Below are positions 55,432 to 64,000 of a stretch of DNA of 64,000 bases, in pieces. The notes beneath the pieces are model-generated. The model saw nothing but the letters and a program-made list of their open reading frames with translations, ran no database searches and was not told the origin of the DNA. The stretch is taken from the NCBI GenBank assembly GCA_905221605.1, contig CAJNDS010000377.1, positions 62,001-126,000 on the forward strand. The letters are read 5' to 3'. Origin of the DNA: Symbiodinium natans. Its lineage: Eukaryota > Sar > Dinophyceae > Suessiales > Symbiodiniaceae. Every line of letters starts with the position of its first letter. Position 1 is the stretch's first letter. Made by a program: the position numbers and the translations under genes.

Positions 55432-55985
55432 CTCTCTGCTCCTTGAAACTCGAGTAATGAACACAAAAAACAAAAGAAGAAGCGAGCGGGGTGGAATTGC
55501 CCTCAAGCTTCCCTAAAAACAGTTTCACTTCTCTGGTTTCGAAGAATGAAACCCAAAAAACAAAACAAGATTCGAGGGGGATGGAATTTAGAATACATTC
55601 CCTTCTTTCTTGTCGTAAAGGGAAATGAATGTTTAGAGTCTCATTTCTCTGGTTTCGAAGAATGAAATCCAAAAACAAACACAAAATGTATAACAAGATT
55701 CGAGGGGGTGGAATTTAGAATACATTCCCTTCTTTCGCTTCGTAAAGGGAAATGTATGTTTGGAGTCTCACTTCTCTGGTTTCGAACATTGAAATCCCAA
55801 AAAAATACAAAAATATAACAAGATTCGAGGGGGGTGGAATTTAGAATAAATTCCTTTCTCTCTCTTTTCAAATGGAAGTTAGAGTTTCACTTCTCTAGTT
55901 TCGAAGAACGAAATCCAAAAAACAAAACAAGATTCGAGGCGGGTGGAATTTAGAATAAATCCCTTCTCTCTCATCTTCAAGATAA
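55432..55985. repeat. ~117-bp minisatellite with GGTGGAATTTAGAA core
   Basis: About five copies: TTCTCTGGTTTCGAAGAATG, AAATCCAAAAAACAAAA, CAAGATTCGAGGGGGTGG, AATTTAGAATAcATTCCCTTC, then a TCGTAAAGGGAAATG-like segment. Related by its core to the repeat at 35,007-35,430. Confidence 0.9.
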
Positions 55986-55994
55986 AGTCATGTT

Positions 55995-56240
55995 TAGAGT
56001 CGCCCTTAAGCCCCCCTTTTTCAGCCCCCTTAAGCCTCCCCCTTAAGCCTCTCGCCCCCTTTTGAGCCCCCCTTTAAGCCTCCCCCCCTTACCTTTAAGC
56101 CCCCTTCAAAGCCCCCTTCAAAGCCCCCTTGAAGCCCCCCTTTAAGCCTTCCTTGAAGCCCCCCTTGAAGCCCCTTTAAGCCCCCCTTTAAGCCCCCCTT
56201 GAAGCTCCCCTTGAAGCCCCCTTAAAGCCCCCCTTTAAGC
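55995..56240. repeat. second (TTTAAGCCCCCC)n array
   Basis: Same low-complexity unit and orientation as 54241-54690, with CTTGAAGCCCC and CAAAGCCCC variants. Confidence 0.93.
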
Positions 56241-56244
56241 TTCA

Positions 56245-56876
56245 AGCCTGTGTTGTTGGACACCAACAACATCTTGCTGTCTTTAGAGAGACTACTCAAG
56301 AATGGATGGAAGTTTGCGTCAGTGGGAGGCAAACAACGCCAAGCGGGGCGAGACCTGGGGAGAAGAAACCCAGGCGTAGGAACTTGTACCTCCGGATGGT
56401 AAGGCGGGGCCTGTGGAAAACCAAAGACGTTCGAGGTGTTGCAAGTCAGGGCAGTCAAGGTGACTTTGGCCTGTGACTTTGGGAAAGTTCCAGAAAAGGA
56501 TTGGAGCCTTCTACCGTAGAACGCCAGTTCGTCATGTTGGACTTGAGTTTGTGAAGCCGCCGACAGGTGCTTGGAAGTACCAAACCATTGTCAAGGTGGG
56601 AGATAAATGGAAAGTGATTGGAGTTGCTCGAAAGGAAGTCCGACTTGGAAGATCGAAGTTATGAAGCAACCAGGAAAAGCAGGAGGACATTGGAACTGCA
56701 TGGAAAGTGCTCTTGTGAGAAGCTGCGAGAAGGATGTCGGAACCGACAGAAGCAAAAATTGAAGAGCATGTGGCAACCCACATTCCAATGCAACTATGGT
56801 GCAATTTCTGTGCAGCAGCGATGTTTTTTTTGAACCGACTCTTGACTTTATCAGCAGCGCAGTGGGTCTTAACACT
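56245..56876 (+). pseudogene. probable copia-like retrotransposon pol remnant
   Basis: Plus-strand pieces in different frames. PVLLDTNNILLSLERLLKNG occurs near 56245-56310. A short basic stretch (TIVKVGDKWKVIGVARKE) occurs near 56590-56640. Near 56740-56810, EEHVATHIPMQLWCNFC has the H-x3-H and C-x2-C spacing of the zinc-binding element that precedes integrase in many copia-type polyproteins. All are broken by stops and shifts. The call rests mainly on the HHCC-like motif. Confidence 0.35.
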
Positions 56877-57282
56877 ACTGTGGAGGCTACTTTCATGCGG
56901 TTGTCTTTTAGCTTGTGTTTAGCAGCCCTAAATGTTGTTCCTTGTTTACAGGAGATTTCGGAGATTTGCGTTGTTTTGCGTTTGTTTGCTATTTTTGCAA
57001 TGTACTTTTGCTTTTGTTTGAACGTAGACCTGTTTTGCTGGATTTTGTGCCGGATTGTTTTTTCAAGATGCCTTGAGATCTGCAAGACTCTCAGAGACTT
57101 TTGCTAATTTTTGCGCCTACGGGCCATGTGTCTTTCAACAGATTGCATCTGAGCCGCTGCTCGCTGAGCGCTCTTGCCTCAAGCAGCTCCTAGGCCACAG
57201 CTAGCGTACTTGCGCCATGTCTGCCACGTCGGAGCCTGATTTGTTGGCCGAAAAAAGTGCCCAGACATAGTCCGTAGGGTCC

Positions 57283-57567
57283 ATGTTTGTGCTTCCAAGG
57301 TGTCGCAAGCCCTTCGCAACTCGCTCAGCGAAGTACTCAGTGGAGGAGGTTGCCGAGGTCTTCAAGGCCGATTTTTGGCGATGCGAGAGGCTTCACATTC
57401 GTTGCGGGGCGCAGGCGCGGCCGGCCGGTGCGCGGCCGGAGGTGTCCAAGCTCATCCGTGCGCTGCTTGGTGGCCTAGCTGTGTATGGTTGTAGCAACAG
57501 CCATGCGCGGGGTCAAAGCTTTGGGTGCAAGAAACCAGTCATGCCTTCAGTCAGGTCCTTGGGTTGA
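57283..57567 (+). CDS. unit ORF, copy 1 (94 residues, uncertain)
   Basis: Short frame starting MFVLPRCRKPFATRSAK and containing YSVEEVAEVFKADFWRCERL, then an Arg/Ala-rich part and VSKLIRALLGG. Repeated in the next units at 59846 and 62411. Upstream ATGs (for example MSATSEPDLLAEKSAQT at about 57217) are followed by a stop. No homology recognised; conservation among copies may only reflect recent duplication. Confidence 0.3.
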   Translation: MFVLPRCRKPFATRSAKYSVEEVAEVFKADFWRCERLHIRCGAQARPAGARPEVSKLIRALLGGLAVYGCSNSHARGQSFGCKKPVMPSVRSLG

Positions 57568-59131
57568 GTCTGATATGAACCCTGAGGCAGGAAGTCAGTC
57601 TTGTTCTATAGCAAGTTGTGACGTGGACGGTGAAGCCAGGCAGACGTGGACTGTATTCCTTTTTCTGAACCCGATTGGTGAAAGACCAATGTGTACCTTG
57701 ACGTTCTGCCTGAAGGCGCGAAGTGCTTCTTAGACGGTCAGCGACCATTGATTCGTATGGCAGGCATGCCCCAGCTTCGGCGCTCCGGTTGACAGAGGTC
57801 CTCGCCAGAAGCAGAAGAACACCTCTTGCGTCCTTCACCCTCTAGGGGACGACCGGTAGTATAATACTGACATTGGCGTGCGGTGATTGGGTGGCGGGTT
57901 TCCTGCACCTGTCCTTTAATAACTTTGTAAATTGCCAAAGGGTGAATCCAGTCCTGATAAAGGGGTTTCCGCAGGGTTTCCGTTCATGTTTGTTAAGCTT
58001 CTGGAGGGTTTCCCTGGGTTTCCCTACAGTTTCGCGAGGGTTTCCGCGGGGTTTCTGGGGGTTTCCGTGGGTTTCCTTAGATTTCGTGCATGTGTTAAAA
58101 CCTATTGGATGGGTTTGGTAGGTTCCTCAAGGGTTTCGTGAGGGTTTCCGTGGGATTTCGTGCAGTTTTTGAACTTTCCGGAGGTTTTCCTTGAATTTCT
58201 CTAAAGTTTTGTGAGGGTTTCCGCGGATGTCCGTGGGTTTTGTCAAGTTTTGCCTTGGTTTTTTAAAAGCTTTCAGATGGTTTCCCTGGGGTTTTCTAAG
58301 GTTTGCGGGGTTTCAGTGGGTTTTGTTAGATTTTGCGTAGGTTTTTGAAGCTCTCGGAAGGTTTTTTTAATGTCTTGTGAAGGTTACCGTGGGTTTTCCA
58401 TGGTTTTTGACAGCTTTGAAGGGGTTTCCGTGGGTTTCTTAGGGCTGTGTGAGGGTTTCCGCGGGGGTTCTGTGGGTTTTCTTATATAGGTCGTGCGCAG
58501 GTCTTTAAAGCTTCCAGTGGAGCTTTGTGAGGGTTCCTGCAAAATCTCCGCGGGGTTTCGATTGGTTTTCTCATGCTTTGCGGCTTTGGAAAAAGATGTC
58601 AGAAGCTTCAGCGAGGGTTTCCATGAGCTTCCATGGCACCATGGATTTCCTCAGCGTTACTTCAAGCTTTGGAATTGTCACATGATGCGGTCGGCGCTCG
58701 TCCAGATAGGCAAGATGCAAGCGGCGCAGTGTGTCGTGCGGCTTTGCAGCGCTGCCAGGTGAGGTTGTGGAGGTGGATGCTAATGGCACAGGGAGAATCA
58801 GAAGTGACCGCTGGGCTAACCCAGCTGTATTTTTCCGCAGGAGTAGGTCCGAGTAGGTTTTCCATATGTGCTCCGGGTCTTTGCGCAGGAAATTGTTCCG
58901 AGGCCAGATTCTGGGTCCGCTTTTGTGTGCAAAAGTCACGTCCGCTTGTGCGTGGCCTCCCCGGTGCCCGTTTCTATTATGTTGATCACTTCCGCAAGAA
59001 AGCTGCCTGTGGAGGGTCGTTGTTCTTTAAAAAAAGAATTCTCCACGCTAGGAGCTTGCCTGTGGGTCAGAGTTGCTGTAGCGTCGCAATCTGGGGAGCG
59101 CAGGGGCTCGAAAAATGCAGATTTAGCGACA

Positions 59132-59166
59132 CCAAAATTGGGGCCGCCAGGCGGCCCCAATTTTGG
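59132..59166. other. perfect 17-bp inverted repeat in the tandem unit (copy 1)
   Basis: CCAAAATTGGGGCCGCC, one base, then its exact reverse complement. A second, weaker GGGGCCG/CGGCCCC inverted repeat follows about 90 bp later (around 59243-59262). Confidence 0.97.
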
Positions 59167-59845
59167 GGTCGCAGTTCCAGCATTTTCATGTATTTACACA
59201 TTATAATAAGGGAAGCTGGGTGCATTTCGTGGCCCGATTTTTGGGGCCGCGAGACGGCCCCATTTTTGGGGTCGCAAGTTTGAGCCCTGGGCTCACGCAG
59301 CTGGGTCTCGTCAGCGTGCCTGCGCCTGCCCTTGTTCCAGGAAGCTTGGGGAGCAGCGTGCAGAACATAAGCTTGGGGATCAGGGGCTTGTCCGAAGCAG
59401 CTGCTTGCTTTTGTAATGCTGCAGCAGAAAGGGAGCTGCAACTGTGGAGGCCACTTTCATGCGGTTGTCTTTTAGCTTGTGTTTAGCAGCCCTAAATGTT
59501 GTTCCTTGTTTACAGGAGATTTCGGAGATTTGCGTTGTTTTGCGTTTGTTTGCTATTTTTGCAATGTATTTTTGCTTTTGTTTGCACGTAGACCTGTTTT
59601 GCTGGATTTTGTGCCGGATTGTTTTTTCAAGATGCCTTGAGATCTGCAAGACTCTCAGAGACTTTTGCTAATTTTTGCGCCTACGGGCCATGTGTCTTCA
59701 ACAGATTGCATCTGAGCCGCTGCTCGCTGAGCGCTCTTGCCTCAAGCAGCTCCTAGGCCACAGCTAGCGTACTTGCGCCATGTCTGCCACGTCGGAGCCT
59801 GATTTGTTGGCCGAAAAAAGTGCCCAGACATAGTCCGTAGGGTCC

Positions 59846-60133
59846 ATGTTTGTGCTTCCAAGGTGTCGCAAGCCCTTCGCAACTCGCTCAGCGAAGTACT
59901 CAGTGGAGGAGGTTGCCGAGGTCTTCAAGGCCGATTTTTGGCGATGCGAGAGGCTTCACATTCGTTGCGGGGCGCAGGCGCGGCCGGCCGGTGCGCGGCC
60001 GGAGGTGTCCAAGCTCATCCGTGCGCTGCTTGGTGGCCTAGCTGCAGTGTATGGTTGTAGCAACAGCCATGCGCGGGGTCAAAGCTTTGGGTGCAAGAAA
60101 CCAGTCATGCCTTCAGTCAGGTCCTTGGGTTGA
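59846..60133 (+). CDS. unit ORF, copy 2 (95 residues, uncertain)
   Basis: Same ORF as at 57283 with one extra codon (GCA inserted near 60043), so the frame is kept. After the ORF a 4-bp deletion relative to copies 1 and 3 occurs. Confidence 0.3.
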   Translation: MFVLPRCRKPFATRSAKYSVEEVAEVFKADFWRCERLHIRCGAQARPAGARPEVSKLIRALLGGLAAVYGCSNSHARGQSFGCKKPVMPSVRSLG

Positions 60134-61694
60134 GTGACATGAACCCTGAGGCAGGAAGTCAGTCTTGTTCTATAGCAAGTTGTGACGTGGACGGTGAAGC
60201 CAGGCAGACGTAGACTGTATTCCTTTTTCTGAACCCGATTGGTGAAAGACCAATGTGTACCTTGACGTTCTGCCTGAAGGCGCGAAGTGCTTCTTAGACG
60301 GTCAGCGACCATTGATTCGTATGGCAGGCATGCCCCAGCTTCGGCGCTCCGGTTGACAGAGGTCCTCGCCAGAAGCAGAAGAACACCTCTTGCGTCCTTC
60401 ACCCTTTAGGGGACGACCGGTAGTATAATACTGACATTGGCGTGCGGTGATTGGGTGGCGGGTTTCCTGCACCTGTCCTTTAATAACTTTGTAAATTGCC
60501 AAAGGGTGAATCCAGTCCTGATAAAGGGGTTTCCGCAGGGTTTCCGTTCATGTTTGTTAAGCTTCTGGAGGGTTTCCCTGGGTTTCCCTACAGTTTCGCA
60601 AGGGTTTCCGCGGGGTTTCTGGGGGTTTCCGTGGGTTTCCTTAGATTTCGTGCATGTGTTAAAACCTATTGGATGGTTTTGGTAGGTTCCTCAAGGGTTT
60701 CGTGAGGGTTTCCGTGGGATTTCGTGCAGTTTTTGAACTTTCCGGAGGTTTTCCTTGTCTCTAAAGTTTTGTGAGGGTTTCCGCGGATGTCCGTGGGTTT
60801 TGTCAAGTTTTGCCTTGGTTTTTTAAAAGCTTTCAGATGGTTTCCCTGGGGTTTTCTAAGGTTTGCGGGGTTTCAGTGGGTTTTGTTAGATTTTGCGTAG
60901 GTTTTTGAAGCTCTCGGAAGGTTTTTCTAATGTCTTGTGAAGGTTACCGTGGGTTTTCCATGGTTTTTGACAGCTTTGAAGGGGTTTCCGTGGGTTTCTT
61001 AGGGCTGTGTGAGGGTTTCCGCGGGGTTTCTGTGGGTTTTCTTATATAGGTCGTGCGCAGGTCTTTAAAGCTTCCAGTGGAGCTTTGTGAGGGTTCCTGC
61101 AAAATCTCCGCGGGGTTTCGATTGGTTTTCTCATGCTTTGCGGCTTTGGAAAAAGATGTCAGAAGCTTCAGCGAGGGTTTCCATGAGCTTCCATGGCACC
61201 ATGGATTTCCTCAGCGTTACTTCAAGCTTTGGAATTTGTCACATGATGCGGTCGGCGCTCGTCCAGATAGGCAAGATGCAAGCGGCGCAGTGTGTCGTGC
61301 GGCTTTGCAGCGCTGCCAGGTGAGGTTGTGGAGGTGGATGCTGATGGCACAGGGAGAATCAGAAGTGACCGCTGGGGCTAACCCAGCTGTATTTTTCCGC
61401 AGGAGTAGGTCCGAGTAGGTTTTCCATATGTGCTCCGGGTCTTTGCGCAGGAAATTGTTCCGAGGCCAGATTCTGGGTCCGCTTTTGTGTGCAAAAGTCA
61501 CGTCCGCTTGTGCGTGGCCTCCCCGGTGCCCGTTTCTATTATGTTGATCACTTCCGCAAGAAAGCTGCCTGTGGAGGGTCGTTGTTCTTTAAAAACAAAA
61601 ATTCTCCACGCTAGGAGCTTGCCTGTGGGTCAGAGTTGCTGTAGCGTCGCAATCTGGGGAGCGCAGGGGCTCGAAAAATGCAGATTTAGCGACA

Positions 61695-61729
61695 CCAAAA
61701 TTGGGGCCGCCAGGCGGCCCCAATTTTGG
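61695..61729. other. perfect 17-bp inverted repeat in the tandem unit (copy 2)
   Basis: Same structure as at 59132-59166; both arms unchanged. The weaker inverted repeat is also present near 61805. Confidence 0.97.
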
Positions 61730-62410
61730 GGTCGCAGTTCCAGCCTTTTCATGTATTTACACATTATAATAAGGGAAGCTGGGTGCATTTCGTGGCCCCA
61801 TTTTTGGGGCCGCGAGACGGCCCCATTTTTGGGGTCGCAAGTTTGAGCCCTGGGCTCACGCAGCTGGGTCTCGTCAGCGTGCCTGCGCCTGCCCTTGTTC
61901 CAGGAACCTTGGGGAGCAGCGTGCAGAACATAAGCTTGGGGATCAGGGGCTTGTCCGAAGCAGCTGCTTGCTTTTGTAATGCTGCAGCAGAAAGGGAGCT
62001 GCAACTGTGGAGGCCACTTTCATGCGGTTGTCTTTTAGCTTGTGTTTAGCAGCCCTAAATGTTGTTCCTTGTTTACAGGAGATTTCGGAGATTTGCGTTG
62101 TTTTGCGTTTGTTTGCTATTTTTGCAATGTACTTTTGCTTTTGTTTGCACGTAGACCTGTTTTGCTGGATTTTGTGCCGGATTGTTTTTTCAAGATGCCT
62201 TGAGATCTGCAAGACTCTCAGAGACTTTTGCTAATTTTTGCGCCTACGGGCCATGTGTCTTCAACAGATTGCATCTGAGCCGCTGCTCGCTGAGCGCTCT
62301 CTTGCCTCAAGCAGCTCCTAGGCCACAGCTAGCGTACTTGCGCCATGTCTGCCACGTCGGAGCCTGATTTGTTGGCCGAAAAAAGTGCCCAGACATAGTC
62401 CGTAGGGTCC

Positions 62411-62695
62411 ATGTTTGTGCTTCCAAGGTGTCGCAAGCCCTTCGCAACTCGCTCAGCGAAGTACTCAGTGGAGGAGGTTGCCGAGGTCTTCAAGGCCGAT
62501 TTTTGGCGATGCGAGAGGCTTCACATTCGTTGCGGGGCGCAGGCGCGGCCGGCCGGTGCGCGGCCGGAGGTGTCCAAGCTCATCCGTGCGCTGCTTGGTG
62601 GCCTAGCTGTGTATGGTTGTAGCAACAGCCATGCGCGGGGTCAAAGCTTTGGGTGCAAGAAACCAGTCATGCCTTCAGTCAGGTCCTTGGGTTGA
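62411..62695 (+). CDS. unit ORF, copy 3 (94 residues, uncertain)
   Basis: Same ORF as at 57283, no change in length. Lies in the third, incomplete unit. Confidence 0.3.
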   Translation: MFVLPRCRKPFATRSAKYSVEEVAEVFKADFWRCERLHIRCGAQARPAGARPEVSKLIRALLGGLAVYGCSNSHARGQSFGCKKPVMPSVRSLG

Positions 62696-64000
62696 GTCTG
62701 ACATGAACCCTGAGGCAGGAAGTCAGTCTTGTTCTATAGCAAGTTGTGACGTGGACGGTGAAGCCAGGCAGACGTAGACTGTATTCCTTTTTCTGAACCC
62801 GATTGGTGAAAGACCAATGTGTACCTTGACGTTCTGCCTGAAGGCGCGAAGTGCTTCTTAGACGGTCAGCGACCATTGATTCGTATGGCAGGCATGCCCC
62901 AGCTTCGGCGCTCCGGTTGACACAGGTCCTCGCCAGAAGCAGAAGAACACCTCTTGCGTCCTTCACCCTTTAGGGGACGACCGGTAGTATAATACTGACA
63001 TTGGCGTGCGGTGATTGGGTGGCGGGTTTCCTGCACCTGTCCTTTAATAACTTTGTAAATTGCCAAAGGGTGAATCCAGTCCTGATAAAGGGGTTTCCGC
63101 AGGGTTTCCGTTCATGTTTGTTAAGCTTCTGGAGGGTTTCCCTGGGTTTCCCTACAGTTTCGCGAGGGTTTCCGCGGGGTTTCTGGGGGTTTCCGTGGGT
63201 TTCCTTAGATTTCGTGCATGTGTTAAAACCTATTGGGATGGTTTTGGTAGGTTCCTCAAGGGTTTCGTGAGGGTTTCCGTGGGATTTCGTGCAGTTTTTG
63301 AACTTTCCGGAGGTTTTCCTTGAGTTTCTCTAAAGTTTTGTGAGGGTCTCCGCGGATGTCCGTGGGTTTTGTCAAGTTTTGCCTTGGTTTTTTAAAACTT
63401 TCAGATGGTTTCCCTGGGGTTTTCTAAGGTTTGCGGGGTTTCAGTGGGTTTTGTTAGATTTTGCGTAGGTTTTTGAAGCTCTCGGAAGGTTTTTCTAATG
63501 TCTTGTGAAGGTTACCGTGGGTTTTCCATGGTTTTTGACAGCTTTGAAGGGGTTTCCGTGGGTTTCTTAGGGCTGTGTGAGGGTTTCCGCGGGGTTTCTG
63601 TGGGTTTTCTTATATAGGTCGTGCGCAGGTCTTTAAAGCTTCCAGTGGAGCTTTGTGAGGGTTCCTGCAAAATCTCCGCGGGGTTTCGATTGGTTTTCTC
63701 ATGCTTTGCGCGGCTTTGGAAAAAGATGTCAGAAGCTTCAGCGAGGGTTTCCATATTTCCATGAGCTTCCATGGCACCATGGATTTCCTCAGCGTTACTT
63801 CAAGCTTTGGAATTTGTCACATGATGCGGTCGGCGCTCGTCCAGATAGGCAAGATGCAAGAGGCGCAGTGTGTCGTGCGGCTTTGCAGCGCTGCCAGGTG
63901 AGGTTGCGGAGGTGGATGCTGATGGCGCAGGGAGAATCAGAAGTGACCGCTGGGGCTAACCCAGCTGTATTTTTCCGCAGGAGTAGGTCCGAGTAGGTTT

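Larger units (their letters stand above)
56877..64000. repeat. tandem array of a 2.56-kb unit (2.8 copies, continues past the window)
   Basis: Copies begin at 56877, 59441 and 62004 (spacings 2564 and 2563), each at ACTGTGGAGGCnACTTTCATG. Copies are near-identical with scattered substitutions and 1-4 bp indels. Each unit contains, in order: a T-rich segment with TTTGCGTTGTTTTGCG; a GC-rich ORF region (about +405 to +690); a TAGTATAATACT palindrome; a degenerate GGGTTTCCG field (about 500-600 bp); splice-like CAG/GTGAGG and TTTTTCCGCAG sequences; and (copies 1 and 2) a perfect 17-bp inverted repeat. The array begins directly after the copia-like remnant. Confidence 0.97.

Noticed and set aside
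58633-59283. 216-residue ORF in the first tandem unit
   Set aside because: The corresponding frame is broken in the next unit by one-base indels, so it is not conserved.

Overview
The window looks like nuclear DNA of a dinoflagellate, most likely Symbiodiniaceae or a relative (inference). Reasons: a protist-type single-domain voltage-gated channel with EF-hands; introns with GC-AG as well as GT-AG borders; a dynamin-like GTPase fused to a domain I know mainly from dinoflagellate proteins; and dense, partly decayed retrotransposons, minisatellites and telomere-like repeats. I saw no bacterial operons, rRNA, tRNA, CRISPR or complete dinoflagellate spliced-leader sequence.

Host-gene half (1-25.1 kb). 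All recognisable genes are on the minus strand: an OSCA/CSC1-like channel running off the left edge (<2.1 kb), an ion channel with C-terminal EF-hands (4.5-6.9 kb), a two-exon dynamin-like GTPase (12.95-16.7 kb), a CAP-Gly protein (18.3-18.96 kb), a PRMT1-type arginine methyltransferase (19.2-20.3 kb) and a many-exon TerC-family membrane protein (22.0-25.1 kb). The spaces between them hold little except a (CTG)27 tract, short tandem repeats and telomere-like degenerate repeats.

Mobile half (27-64 kb). An AT-rich repeat field leads into a minus-strand LINE (28.2-34.9 kb: ORF1, then endonuclease-RT-RNase H broken by frameshifts). Next come a plus-strand LINE 3' end (35.6-36.0 kb) and a second, 5'-truncated LINE (36.1-39.2 kb). 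The second LINE carries an extra ORF that looks like a protein-kinase fold. All three LINE pieces are flanked on both sides by arrays of a GAACCCAGGTTC-type motif.

The best-preserved element is an 8.8-kb tyrosine-recombinase retrotransposon (39,839-48,636) with split direct repeats of the PAT/Ngaro type. It encodes a recombinase, a Gag with zinc knuckles, and a 1242-aa polyprotein combining a 2OG-Fe(II)-dioxygenase-like domain, a DNA-methyltransferase-like domain, RT and RNase H with intact catalytic residues. A GTC trinucleotide sits at both outer ends and at the internal repeat junction, as expected for recombinase-mediated integration.

To the right is a frameshifted gene with an SF1 (UPF1-like) helicase domain (49.2-53.5 kb), bracketed by (GGGGGCTTAAA)n tracts in opposite orientation. 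Several minisatellites and a copia-like remnant follow. From 56,877 to the right edge there is a tandem array of a 2.56-kb unit (2.8 copies seen).

Limits: exon borders were read by eye, apart from those stated precisely; no database search was possible.
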